This document shows positions 13,201 through 23,854 of a stretch of 64,000 nucleotides of DNA, one piece after another. Source of the DNA: Pleodorina starrii (Eukaryota; Chlorophyta; Chlorophyceae; Chlamydomonadales; Volvocaceae); assembly GCA_030267565.1 (NCBI GenBank), contig BRXU01000034.1, positions 1,071,501 to 1,135,500 on the forward strand, written 5' to 3'. Numbering within the stretch: position 1 is the first letter of the stretch; each line of letters opens with the position of its first letter. The position numbers were made by a program, and so were the translations under genes. The notes beneath the pieces were generated by a model that saw only the letters and a list, made by a program, of their open reading frames with translations, made no database searches and was not told where the DNA came from.

Positions 13201-13818
13201 CAAGGCGGTGAGCGCCACCAGCCGCAACGCCACCTCGGGCCACCTGGATGTCGACTCGGAGGCGGAGAGGCAGCGCATACGGGGCACCGCGTGGCTGCTG
13301 GGGGTGAGTGCAGGGCGCCGGCGGGGGAGCCCTTCACGAGGGAGGGGTGGGAGAAGGGGGGAACGTGACGGGGCGGTGCCTGGGACGCCGGCCTACGATG
13401 CACGGTGGAGGATGGTAGTTCGGTGCCCACAGGCGTGATGACGGTGGGTGCCTTTCCGCGTCTATGGTGGCTGCGATGTCGTCCGGGGGATCCCCCACTC
13501 CGGGAGCCCCCCCCCGTCCGCTCCCCGACAAGACACGGCGTGGTCCGGTGTCGGGCGCACACACCCTCCTTGCCCGGCCCGGGTGCCTCCGCTCCCCTCA
13601 CCGCCTCCGTGTCCCCTCCGCTGCCTCTCTGTCCGCCGCAGGTCACGTGGCGCCGCATCACCAACGAGACCTACACCTCGTTCCTGCACCGGGTGCTGGG
13701 CTGGCCCGGCGATACCGCGAGCAACATGCACCGCACCAAGGCCACGCAGTTCATTGCGCGGGCGCTGGTGCGGGGGCATGACATGAACAAGCTCCCCAAG
13801 GCACCGCGGCAGTACTGA
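1267..13818 (+). CDS. Gene 1: unrecognised 1,792-residue protein, 23 exons
   Basis: I do not recognise the family and infer no function. Exons: 1267-1887, 2303-2557, 2982-3320, 3731-4039, 4470-4569, 4917-5041, 5221-5386, 5483-5598, 5799-5967, 6152-6973, 7223-7295, 7490-7568, 7865-8211, 8833-9010, 9158-9382, 10356-10442, 10702-10846, 11281-11349, 11768-11829, 12140-12698, 12829-12968, 13088-13303, 13642-13818. All junctions are GT-AG and phase-consistent, and the total is 5,379 bases. Residues 1-508 (exons 1-4) are Ser/Pro/Ala/Gln-rich. Exons 5-9 are compact and aromatic-rich (for example LGTYFGKWGRHLVDYVVSW) and look folded. Residues about 734-1007 are partly low-complexity. Exons 11-13 look helical (KLHMLIYHLQCAATLEYDRL). 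Exon 20 opens with a charged, coiled-coil-like helix (DERELEESKSRLLEEAAESR). Residues about 1616-1792 form a well-composed C-terminal domain ending LPKAPRQY. The start at 1267 is the first ATG in the open frame; upstream exons cannot be excluded. CFAP65 in the same window makes a ciliary role thinkable, but nothing in the protein shows it. Confidence 0.8.
2238..2280 (+). repeat. Dispersed intron element A, copy 1
   Basis: This block lies near the 3' end of gene 1 intron 1. About 36 of 41 aligned positions match 12988-13028 in gene 1 intron 21, including the shared runs GCTAACGCCG and TATCTTTTT (GTATCTTTTT here, CTATCTTTTT there). A weaker relative lies at 35137-35185 in gene 3 intron 2. The surrounding exons are unrelated, so this is not ordinary exon duplication. 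GCTAAC could serve as a branch site, but similarity over about 40 bases exceeds what splicing signals need. Confidence 0.6.
2586..2612 (+). repeat. TTGG tetranucleotide repeat
   Basis: About six tandem GGTT/TTGG units lie just inside gene 1 intron 2, 28 bases after the donor at 2558. Such short G-rich tracts near donors recur across the window. Confidence 0.7.
2872..2915 (+). repeat. Dispersed intron element B, copy 1
   Basis: This sequence in gene 1 intron 2 begins CCGGCCTTTACGTGGATAAC. It closely resembles 11689-11730 (gene 1 intron 18) and 47419-47445 (gene 3 intron 20). The shared core is roughly CGGCYTWTACGTGRAWAACC. All three copies lie in the last 110 bases of their introns, next to unrelated exons. 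Confidence 0.55.
3521..3535 (+). repeat. CAGTG pentamer tract
   Basis: Three tandem CAGTG units lie in gene 1 intron 3. The same pentamer recurs in tandem at 7593-7611, at 14231-14246, and on the other strand at 36213-36235. Confidence 0.6.
3821..3887 (+). repeat. In-frame 18-bp minisatellite in gene 1 exon 4
   Basis: About 3.7 copies of an 18-base unit beginning GGAGCGGGTGCGGGTG lie inside exon 4. The unit is a multiple of three and encodes repeats of Gly-Ala-Gly-Ala-Gly-Val, so copy-number change would alter protein length without breaking the frame. Confidence 0.85.
7593..7611 (+). repeat. CAGTG pentamer tract
   Basis: Tandem GCAGT/CAGTG units lie in gene 1 intron 12, about 25 bases after the donor at 7569. 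See also 3521-3535, 14231-14246 and the reverse-strand copy at 36213-36235. Confidence 0.6.
8222..8473 (+). repeat. GGGGGA hexamer array, about 41 copies
   Basis: A nearly pure array of GGGGGA units begins about ten bases after the donor at 8212 of gene 1 intron 13, whose acceptor precedes 8833. The array is all-purine on the coding strand. Read as protein it would give Gly-Glu repeats, but exon 13 ends at a GTGCGA donor and joins in frame to exon 14, so the array is intronic. Confidence 0.95.
8507..8551 (+). repeat. GC-rich minisatellite after the GGGGGA array
   Basis: About three copies of a unit resembling GAGGGCGGGGCAGGG lie downstream of the hexamer array in the same intron. They are probably related slippage products. 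Confidence 0.7.
9044..9078 (-). repeat. Degenerate telomere-like motif
   Basis: Gene 1 intron 14 contains several AAACCCT and CCCTAAAA units in degenerate form, the reverse complement of the Chlamydomonas-type TTTTAGGG repeat. It is weaker than the block at 44885-44941 in gene 3. Confidence 0.4.
9592..9735 (+). repeat. CATATGACCTGAC minisatellite, gene 1 copy
   Basis: Tandem units of about 14-18 bases built from GACCTGACCTGACCATAT lie in gene 1 intron 15, with internal variants (CATAGG for CATATG). The same unit recurs at 45128-45187 in an intron of gene 3. The tract runs directly into the CTCAC array, which may have arisen from its ACCTGAC repeats. Confidence 0.9.
9741..10205 (+). repeat. 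CTCAC pentamer array, 93 copies
   Basis: This is an almost perfect array of 93 CTCAC units with one visible variant (CCCAC at 9941-9945). It lies in gene 1 intron 15, between exon 15 (ends 9382) and exon 16 (starts 10356). It has strong strand asymmetry (only C, T and A on the plus strand). Because five is not a multiple of three, all forward frames stay open and yield a spurious His-Leu-Thr-Ser-Pro polypeptide. Confidence 0.97.
11689..11730 (+). repeat. Dispersed intron element B, copy 2
   Basis: This sequence in gene 1 intron 18 begins CCGGCTTATACGTGAAAAAC. It matches element B at 2872-2915 and 47419-47445 and ends about 37 bases before the acceptor at 11767. Confidence 0.55.
12988..13028 (+). 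repeat. Dispersed intron element A, copy 2
   Basis: This block in gene 1 intron 21 matches 2238-2280 at about 36 of 41 positions and lies 60 bases upstream of exon 22. The flanking exons of the two copies are unrelated. Confidence 0.6.
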
Positions 13819-16800
13819 GGGCGGCGATGCGGGGGGGGGAGTTTGCACCCGCGGGCTGGAAGGGGCTGCACGACGGCGTGACTGCAGGCGGGCAGGGCAG
13901 GACAGGGAAGGGCGGCCAAGTGGTACCCCGTGCGTGTGCTCTTGGCCGAGGGCTGATGGGAAGGAAGCTGGAAGGGTGGGGGCTTGGCGGGGTAGGTGTG
14001 CGGTCCCTTGGCAAGCGGGCGGTGGAGGGGGGTTCCGGAAAGGGGGTGCCAAGAGGTTGGGACAGCCCGGGGTGGCTTGCCGGGGAGACACCCGCGCTGC
14101 GGCAGCGGCTGCTGGTACTAGTTTTGCTCAACAGGCATTTGTGTTGGACTTATTTTAACATGAGGTGCACCGGGGGGTGGTGGTGGGTGACGGGGGCAGG
14201 ATGGCGAGTCACTGCGGCAGATTTGATGCGCAGTGCAGTGCAGTGCGATGCCGTGGGCGGTCCAGCTGCAGGACTCCCGCGCCATTTTGCAATTATTTGG
14301 CTACGCAATTATTTGGCTATGTGGGCACGACACCGCCCCTCTAGACGGGCTGATGGAGGGGTGGGTCGGGTGGTTGGCCTTGGAAGGCCCGGGAGCCAGG
14401 GAGAGGGATGGAGGAGACCACCGTATCGGCACGCAGGTTTGGGTGCTTGCATGTGCCGATGCACCAACGCGGCTCGCAGTGTTGCTACCGTATTCTGTTC
14501 TTAGATGACTGTTGGGCCAAGTCGCGGGATGGCCATGTGAGTATGCCCCTCGGGAGGGCCGCAGGGCGGAGGACCGTGGTTTGGGGGTTGAAGGTAGGCC
14601 CGGCAGGCGAGGAGCGTTCGGTAGAGACTTGGCGCGTGTTATTATTATTGTTGTTGCAGCAGTAGGTACACTAGTAGTGGCGCAGGTTCATTGCTCGGAG
14701 CGATTCCCCTAAATGATGAAGTGGATTCCTGAACTAGACTGCATTTGTGCAATGGTATGGTGACGATTCCCTGGCGTGCGTGCAGCGGACGTCGTGTCGA
14801 GGCCCTTTGGCGTAGGCCTTTTGTATGCCTCCATGCTCTACCAAAGTCTCCGGGGCAAAATCCCTGCCCTGCTGAGTTACCCTATCTGAATTGCGAGCAC
14901 GTGCAGGCTGGATGGACTGTCAATGCCAGCATCTTCCAGGATGCGACGCGCCTGCAGGCGGGCGTAACCCGGCATTGGTCCGGGCCGCTCGCGGCGTGAT
15001 AGGGGCGCTGGCTGTTGCTGTAGGTGGCTGTTGCTGTGCTGGAACCAGGCCCTTCCCGTCCCTCTCATTACTTCAGTTGATACCAAGTTGCGACCACCAA
15101 GCGTGTCGGCGTCAGGAGTCATTGTGTCCATGTGTGCATAAGCATTAGACTTGTAGATGGCGTGTGCCTCCGTGTCCCTTTGTGTATGTGCCATGTGTAT
15201 ACGGTATGTGTTGCTGCTGTGCGTGCTGCGCTGACATGTGCATCACCACATTTGGAATCAGTGGTGGATCAAGTAGATCGCGATGTCTTTGCTGCCGTGT
15301 AACGCAACGTAACGTGTAACGTCAATGTGGTCTGCCAACGTATTGCAGGGTTCGGGCTGCACACTGCAGTCAGAAGCCCTTGCCTTGTCGCCAGGTGTCA
15401 CTATGCACTCCGAACTGGGAGCGTGTCTTGCCGGGCACACAAATGGAAGGACGAGCTTTCAGGACCGAGCAAGGGTACGGACATTTTGGCAGACGACGCC
15501 AATGGGGACAACCCCATCACCACGGACGCACGGAGTGTCTTGGGTCACACCTTGGCATGTCGCACGCATGAGGACTGTTCATGAAGCGCAAGCAGGAGGC
15601 GACCCGCAACCTCATAAATTGGCAGTCTGCGCACGGCCACGCTTCCACCTGCTGCCATACCAACAAGCGGCACAGCCGTCAGGCGTCAAGGAGACACATG
15701 ACATGCATTGTTTGTGTTGTGCCTGTTCCGGGAAAAGAAATGTGTTCAAGCAAGGTCACGACACCGGATCTCGTGGTCATGTGAACCAGAGGAAGGAATG
15801 GCCCACCGCCGGCTGATACACAAGCGAAATTGATGCACTGCAGCACACGACGTTACCAATCGCTGTCGCCATCCCCATTGCCACCCCAACCCACCTAAGA
15901 CCCAACCCATGGAGCGCTTCCTCCATATCCACAGCTGCCCTGCTAACTCGGCCGACAGGGCACCACACCACCGTTCTTCCCAACAACATGCCACCGACCA
16001 CCGTGCTGTTTGGAAGGCTGCCGGGTCCGTGGCGCCGATTGTCCAAGCAAGCAATTTCACACGCGCACTGCAGTGTCCGCCTTGTGTTAGGTATTTAATC
16101 ATTTGTGCAGCAACCTGCTGCTACCGACTTGGCATGACTACATTGAACACGCCTCCAAAGGTTGTCCCGTCAGCTGCCACACCAGCGTTACTCTTCCGTT
16201 CATACACGCACGCGCACGTATTCCCTTTTCAATCCAGCCCATCGACGCACAAAGGCCACGCAACACACGCTCAAAAGCTCCCAAAAGGGAGTGCAACTTG
16301 GAGTATGCGGTGACGTTGGGGCACATGCGCGTCACACGGCTTCACTCGTCTGTCCACATAAATAGTCGCCGCGCGAGAACACGTTCGTTATCAAGTGCGT
16401 CATGCGGACCTACAAACGAGAGGAGTACGCATGCATTGTCGCCTGTACAGGAAGCTGTCTACTGGAAAACCGCTATCGTCGTCTGTATGCACCACCACAC
16501 AATACACATCTGCAGTACATGCCCACCCGCGCTTCACTTCTTCGCCAACCCTTTCAAGGACCGCACCCATCCTGGCCCTCATCCTTTCTAATGGCCCACT
16601 GGCCTTCCTCCTTTCCACCCCACACACGCCCCTCTGACATGATCCCCACTCCCTACACGCATACACCCTGGCGCACTCGCTAACCCAGCATTGCGCCAGA
16701 AACAGAGCAGGGTTTTTGCACAAGCCTGCCCATCCTGATGCCGCCGACGTGCCTTTGTCATTCTGATGTCCACAAACCCCAAACGCGCGCTGGTCGGCAG

Positions 16801-17036
16801 TGACAAGTATGAACACGGGGACGAGGAAATTGGACAGGAGCACGGAATGAAGTCATGTAAGCTATGGCGAGGACGACAGCTGCACTGGCAGGTCAGTCGC
16901 TCTGGCGACTCCTCCGTTCCTTCCCCGCCTGCTGGCCAACGCCAGACACATCGAAGCCCCTTTTTCGCGCCTGCAGCACAATCGTACATCCGAAGTCACC
17001 ACGGGTCCAGAACCCGGGGCTGCGCAGGATCCGCCA
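13819..17036. other. Convergent intergenic region, 3' UTRs of genes 1 and 2
   Basis: Gene 1 stops at 13818 and gene 2, on the other strand, stops at 17037. The 3.2 kb between them has lower GC than the exons. It contains short open frames on both strands (for example 15325-15816 plus and 16400-16843 minus) with no recognisable domain and no splice link to either gene. It includes a CAGTG tract at 14231-14246. The first plus-strand TGTAA I find is at 15298. I found no TGTAA for gene 2 on the minus strand, so its 3' end is unresolved. I see no transposon signature. Confidence 0.6.
15298..15319 (+). terminator. Candidate poly(A) signals TGTAA for gene 1
   Basis: Two TGTAA pentamers, at 15298-15302 and 15315-15319, are the first on the plus strand after the gene 1 stop. 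TGTAA is the usual poly(A) signal in Chlamydomonadales. They would imply a 3' UTR of about 1.5 kb, which is long, so a variant signal closer to the stop is possible. Confidence 0.4.
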
Positions 17037-20000
17037 CTACCCACCCTGGCCGCTTCCGGACCTGGTGGGGAGACCCGTTGAAGGGACGCCAATCGAGCTG
17101 CGTGCGCCCGCGGGACGGAATACCGGCAAGCCGCCCCGCCCAACGCCCATCGAGATGCTGCGGCTTCTGGTAGCGTTGCCCCGCCCCGCACCGCTGGACT
17201 CGGCCGGGCCCCACCCACCGCTAGTGGTGCTCGGCCGCCGGGCCACGAGGGGACCACCGGCAAGGAACGGCGGCAGAGCCATGACCCGATCGTGGACCCC
17301 CGGCCGGGGGACCTCCCGCCGCTGCGTCCCCTGCGGCTGCATCGCGGGCTGCGGGCCCCGGTTGATGCTGGCGCCGGTGATGGTGATGCGGCTGTGCATG
17401 CCGGTGCCGGTGCCGCTGAAGCTGGAGACGCGGCCGGGGCCGCGGCCACCAGCGACGGCGCCGCCACCACCGGACGAGAGCTGGGCATGCGGACCGCTGT
17501 TGCTGCCGCCGCGGCCGCTGCCAGTCCGGCCACCGCGGCCGCCGCTGCTCACGCCGCCGCCGCCGCTGCTGCGCCCGCCGCCGCTGCTGCGCCCGGAAAT
17601 GCTGCTGCGGCTACCAGCCGCCGTGCCGCCGCCGCTGCTGCTGCCGCGCCTGAGGCTCCTGGCGCCGCCGTGGCTCGCGCCAAGAGTCTCGTCGCTGCTT
17701 TGGAAGGGAAGCCCAGCGTCCTCGTCGTCGTGATCGAAGCCGTACGAGCTGCCCGTCACATCGCCACCCAGCGAGCGGGTGTTGTTGGTGACGAACAGCG
17801 GGTTGTGCATCTTGACGCCCTGAGGGACCACCGGAGCCACCGATGCTGATGATGCTGCTGCTGGTGCGCCGCGGGCCAGAACGCTGACGTCGACGGGGCT
17901 GTGCGCGGCCAGGCCGTCGCCGCCCAGTCCCCACGTGGCCATTGCGGCGGACCTGCGGGCGCTCCTCGTCGCGAGGACCTCACTGCTGGCGGCGCCCACC
18001 CCCCAGCCGGCGACAGCAGCCGACCTGTCAGGGCCAGGTGTAAAGAGGCGAATGCGTTTAGTCAGACGGTACTCATTTACTTGTTGAATGCGGGGCACAA
18101 CAAGCGAAGGTGACTGGCGGAGAGGCAGGGGAAGCGGTCTATGGCTTCTGGCTCTTTGCACACACATAGACGCCCAAGCACAGTCACGGTCAGCCCAGCC
18201 GCTAAGGGTGGACACCCCGGTAAGGGTGGTCACCCTGCTGCCACACCGCGCCCCCAAACTTTGCCGCCATGACAGGCTGCAACAATGTGGTCGTACAATG
18301 CAAATACGTTTCGGAAAGTTGCGACTGGCAATGCAACGCCCGCCACAGCAACCCACTTTGCCCTCGCTCGCATGATGTAGGCCGCTGTGTAGGACCCTGC
18401 GTAGCGGGCAGCCGGCGATGAGATGACGCCCTCCGGGGTGTCCGCTCCCTCGCCGTCCGCACGTGGCGGCGAGTTCGCCGAGTCGTGCACGCCAAAGGCC
18501 GGCGAGGCGTACAGCGTCCAGGCAGCCGCGGCCGCGGGGTCGGTCCCGGCAGTTGCAGCTCCGGCAGCGTCAGCGAGGGCAGCGCCAATGGCTGCCGGCT
18601 GCGGCGATGGTGGAGCCGCAGGCGGCGGTAGCGGCAACCGCGACCGGGTCCGGGACTGTGATGGCGGAGGCGTCGGCGACGGCGCCGTCGTTGCCGTCGA
18701 GCCAGGGTGCCCCGCGGACACGGGCCCCGGCGGTGTTGGAATGCGGCTGCTGCTGCGTTTGGCACGTTGGCTGGGCGTGGCCAAGGACGGCGGAAGCGGG
18801 ATACGGGGCGCGGCGGACCCGCCCGGCTTCCTGGCGGAGACCGAGCGGGCGGGCGTCACCGGCGCCGCGTCGGCGGCGTATCCCGAGGGCGTGCTCGCCC
18901 GGGAGGCATCCCTCGGCGTCACGGGTTCCGACTCCGCGACGGGCGCGCGAGTGAGGGATGACGACAGGCCGGCGGCCTCGAGCCCTTCGCACGCACTGCC
19001 AGCCGTAGCCGCCGGCTCCGCCGGAGGCTCTGCTGCGCCTGTGCTGTCCCGCTGCCCGTCGGTTAAGTCCGGCGCCGAGCCAGCCGGTGCGGCCGTCGCT
19101 GCCGTCGGGGACGAGAGCCCAGAGGACGTCCAAACATCGGCGGCGGCCGAAGGTCCGAAATGGTGCTCGCTCGATGTGCCGTCCCGGTTCTGCGGCGAGG
19201 TTGCCGCAGCTGTCAACATGATTCCCGACGACTCGGAGGACTCGGCAGCCTCGCCCCCTGTCTCCGCGCCTACATCCATAGCTACACGGACGTAGAGGCC
19301 CTGCACAACCTCCGTCGCCGCTGCTGATGCTGACGTCGTGGCAGCTCCTGTAGTCTCGTCCGGCGGGGTGGCCTCCCCATCGGCCGTGTCGGCCGCCGCT
19401 TCGATTACTCCTCCTGTGGCCGCCGCCCCTGCAGACCCGACCGCCTCCGCGGCTGATGCCTCCACGGGCGACGGCGGCAACGGCGGTGGCTGCGTCGGGC
19501 TCCCGGGCAGCGCTTCCAAGCTTAGTCCTGCCAGGTTGGTCTGCCCACAAGCCTCTGCGACCGTGTCCTTCGACGGGGTTGCGCTGATGCGGCTAGCCCC
19601 GCTCTCATCTGCAGCTGTCACTGCCACTGTCGCGACCGCAGTAGCAGTAGCCGCAGCCGCCGCATGTAAAGGCGGCGCCGCTGCTTCCGCCGCCGGGCGC
19701 AAGTCATGCTGCGTGCCCAGGAGCCCCACCGACTGCCTGCGCGAGTCAGGCTGTGAGCCCAGAAGCCCGAGAGACTGCCTGTGCGGCGCCGCGGCAGCAT
19801 CGCCTTCCGTGGTGATGGACGTTGCCGATGAACGCCAAGAGGGCCCCGAAGCGAAGGACGGCAATGTGAACCCCGTGGGTAGCAGCTTTGCCGCCACCTC
19901 TCCGGGAGTCATAATAGAGGCAGCCCCCACTGCCGGCTGCGCAGCGGCTTCCGGGGCCACATCGGGGACTGCAGCGCAGCTGGGAGGGGTTCCGCCCTGG

Positions 20001-23000
20001 CCCTCGCCATCGCGTGCCGCCACGGAGGCACACTGTGCTGCCTCAGCAAAACACCCATTACCCGCCGCCACTTCAGCCGTCGCCGCCGCATCCGACACGG
20101 GCGCGGGGGATCGCTTTGCGTCAGCACTACCGCAGCCCTCCGATGAAGGTGAGCATATCGGCTCCATTGGCGCTGCAATGGTTGCCACAGCGACAGATTC
20201 GGCTTCTGTGGCAACGTCGCTGACCTCGGCCTGGGCAGCCTCGGCAAGGTCCTCCTCGGTGTCCCGGGGACCGCCTTCGTCGCCCGACATGCCGCGCGCT
20301 TCCGCCGCCTCGTCAATGACCCGTGCGTCGTCCACATCAACGTCCTCTGTCGCAGCGCTCTCGCACTCCGCAGCCGCTGCCACCTCGTGCACTGGATCGG
20401 CGCCAGCGGATGACTCGGGTACTGCCGCCGCTTCAAAACGCACCGCCATTTGTTCAGCTGCAAAGGCTGGCTGGTCCTCTTCTGGTGATCCAGCGGCGCC
20501 GCAAGCATACGACAGTGCGTCCGCGTCCACAGTCGGAAGTGGGGCCATCCCGTCAGGCGCGTCCATATCGCCAATCGTCGAAGTTGCGCTGGCGCTTTCA
20601 GGCACGGCAGTTGCTTGCGGCTCCTCGCCCGGACTGTCCTCCCCAGTTTCCTCACATGCCGGACCAGGAAAGGCGGCAACCCCGGCCTCGTCGAGGACGT
20701 CATACCTGCCGGCAACAGAGCCCGCCGGGCTCGCGACCGGCGAGGAAGTGGCGGCTTGGTGGACCGAAGAAATCGCGCGCTCTTCGGCAGCAGACGCTTC
20801 AGCGACGGCGGCAACTGCAGCGGCCAGCACCGCCTCGCACTCCGGACACTCCGCCTCGCTCCCCTCCCCAGCAGCGCTGCTGCCAGGCTCTGGGCTGCCC
20901 ACCAGGCTTCGGTCCTCTGCAGCATCTGCAGTATCGCCCCCCGCTGCCCCCAAGCTGCCGACATCCACCGCCGCCTCCACATGTGGTGCTGTAGCGGCGC
21001 CACTGGCGGGAGCTGCCGCCTCTTGGGCCAGTAAGGAAGTGGACGACGAGGTCTCACTGGCGGCGAGCCCCTCCGCTGGGTAGCCCATGGCTTCCGCAAT
21101 CAGACTGGCCAGCGAAATGTGCGACTCGAGCACGGTGGAGCTGTAGCTAGCTCTGGTAGCGTCATTTCCGTCCGCGGGGCAGCCCGCTTGCTGCTGCACC
21201 GCCGCCGTAGCGCAGTCATGCAGCCCCGAGCCCGGCTCCGCCACCGGCACCGCCGCAGCCTCTGCCGCAGCCTCCGCCACCAAAGCGCCTGCGGGCCCCG
21301 CCTCCCCGCGGCTGTCAAGCCCTTCGGAAGCGCTGAGGCTCGGCTCGGATGCCCCCAGCGCCCCTGCCTCCTGCGCCTCTGCTGCCGCAATTGCCACTGC
21401 TGCACCAGCTGGGGCTGCGAGGTTCAACGTGGGGCCCTCCGCAGCGGGCACCTGGCAGCCACCAAAACTGAGCACTGGCCCCGCCAGCTCTGTACACGGT
21501 CCACCGGCCGCTGCCTCGGAGCCAGATGCCGGTGAAGAAGCCGACGATGCCGCTGCCGCCTTCGGTCCGTCCTGCACTCCTGCCACACTACTCGCCCCCA
21601 CCTGCTCCTCCTCGTCCGCCGCCGCTGCCTCACGCTGCTGCTCTTCTCCGCCAGCTGCGAAGGCCCGGCTACGAGTCGGCGTCAGCACCATTGCCGCGGC
21701 CGCGGTCGCCGCCAGGGCCCACTCCGCACCCACCCCCTTGTGGTCTTCTGTATCTTCGGCGCCGCCGCTGCGGGGCGTGTTCTGTCCGGAGGAGTCCGTC
21801 AGCGGGACCGCCGCGACAGCTGCGTCGGCGACGGCAGCGCCGCCCACAGCGACGGCAGAGTCGGAGGCGGCCAGGGACTCCGACGCATCTGCGGTCTCGG
21901 GGAAGCGCAGCTCCCTCGCCGCCGGCGAGTCGGGGGATGAGTCCGCGGCTCCGCTGGTGGCCCAGGACAGCCAGGGGGCCCGATGCGCCAGCCGGGAGGG
22001 CCCGGGGGTCGATGAGGGCGTGGGGAACACGATGCCGCCGCGAAGGGCCCTGGAGTGCTGTTCCATGCGTGCCGCAGTGGGCGAGTAGTTGGACCAGGAC
22101 AGCTGCGCCAGCGGAGTGCCCGACCCGGGGTTGCCCTCGCTGCTGGCGGGGGCGGTGTTGGGCGGGCCAGTAGTGGCGGCGGCGGCTGCTGCCGCGGCGG
22201 CGGCAGCAGCGGAGACATCGAGGCTGATGGGCGTGCCGGCCGAGGGCCCTGCGGTGGCGAGCCTGGGCGGCTGCGGGAGGCTGAGGCCGGGGCTGAAGGG
22301 CGTGGGGCTGTCTGATGCGTTGCCGCTGGAGGCGGAGGTAAAACGTCGCGGGACCGCCAGGGTGAGGGGGGAGGGGTGCAGGTGCGGCGCCAGCGGCTCC
22401 GACGCGCGGGAACGCACGGGCGTGGACCAGCCATCCATGGTGGCGGTCCCGCTGCCGCTGCCACCGCCGACGCCGCCACTGCTGCTGCTGGATACCGTGA
22501 CGGACGCTGCCACCGTCGTCCCGGGTGGCGGCATGAAGGGCAGCCGCATGCCGATCCCATTTGGGGACCCCGCCGTCCGGCTTGATGCCAGGGGGTCGTC
22601 CTGCTCGTCTGTCACCACCCTCGGCGTCGAGGGCATCGGCGACGGCGGGGTATCCTCAATTGCCGCACCAGGCGCCGCAGCGGGACTGGCACCAGACTCC
22701 GCCGCCGCCTCATTCCCGACCTGCAGCTCCACTCCCACGGCATCAGCAAACTCCTCCGGAGCATCGGCCCACATCTCGGACGGCACGGCGGACACCACAC
22801 GTGTGGCTGGGCTGGGAGGGACGGTCTCCTGACCCTGTGGGCCGGGCCCTCCGCCTTCCTCTGCTTGCTGCTCTTGCGCCCGAGGCTCCAAATCCTCCGC
22901 CGCCCACCGGTCGGCCAGCGCAGATACCACAGCTGCCACCGCCGCCACCGCTTCATCGGCGGCGGCGGCGACCTCAGACTTGACGGATGGCGATGCCGCC

Positions 23001-23854
23001 GCGGCGCTGTCTCCGGCGCGTGAAAGTGGTGAGACGCTGGCGCTCCTCAGTGGCCATTCCGCGTCCGACGCAAGGGCGCGGGGTGACGGCGACGACTCGT
23101 CGTACCCGACGGGGACGCTGTCGGCCGGCACCATCGGCGGCGGGTATCCAACATGCCTTACGCTGACGGCGCCAACATGTGCGGCCGCCGCCATCCTGGA
23201 AGCGAAGTAGTCCCGCCGCATCCCCGGCGATGCCGGCGACTGCTGTTCCGAGTCGCCACCGGCCTCACTCGTGTCGGCATCGGCGTCGTCATCCCCAGGC
23301 ACGAGCACGACCAGCAACGGGGAGGGCTGTAGGAGCGGTGGCCGCCCACCGGACTTGCGCGCCGTCGGCTCGGCCGTGCCCCCGCGGTCGTCGTAGCCCA
23401 TGCCGTCGGGTAGCGGCACCTGCACGACGGGCGACCGCTGCAGCAGCGCACCGCCGCGCAGCGGCGGCCGCGGTGTGCGGCCCCTCGGGCTGCGGCTGTG
23501 GCCATGCCGCATCGGGCTGGTGACGCGCCCGCCCAAGCTCTCCCGCACAGCCGGCTGTGCTGCCGAGCCGTCAGCTCCTGCAGCAGCGGCGGGCTGGATC
23601 CCCGCTGCTGCTGCCTGCGCCAGGGGCGAAATTGGTGGCTGCAACGGCCCTGCGTCGACCAGGTTTTCCAGCACGACTTCCAGGGTCGGCCGCGGCCTGG
23701 CGATGGCGGCGGCACTGCTGGCGTCGCTCGCGGCCGCCGCCGCCGCCACGGCGTGCAGACGTACGACGTGGGCGTGCTGCATGATGGCCGCCGCCGCCAC
23801 CGTTTTATTCTTCACGCGGAGCGCTAGGGCCACCAGCGCCAGGCACTCTGCGAC
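17037..23854 (-). other. Gene 2 low-complexity C-terminal tail
   Basis: The last two exons encode about 2,160 residues. The first exon is 5,498 bases with no stop in frame. After a short helical start (VAECLALVALALRVKNK) it turns into Ala, Ser, Pro, Glu and Thr runs with many SP/TP sites. The final exon is Gly/Ser/Arg-rich. Composition suggests a disordered tail. A 581-codon frame is also open on the opposite strand at 19338-21083, explained by the scarcity of stops in GC-rich Ala codons. Confidence 0.7.

Noticed and set aside
15325..16843. Small genes between genes 1 and 2
   Set aside because: The frames of 130-165 codons on both strands lack domains, splice signals in register and codon composition like the neighbouring genes. 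They fit 3' UTR and intergenic DNA.
19338..21083. 581-codon plus-strand frame
   Set aside because: It is antisense to the Ala/Ser-rich tail exon of gene 2. GC-rich Ala and Ser codons leave the opposite strand without stops, and there is no start context or partner exon.
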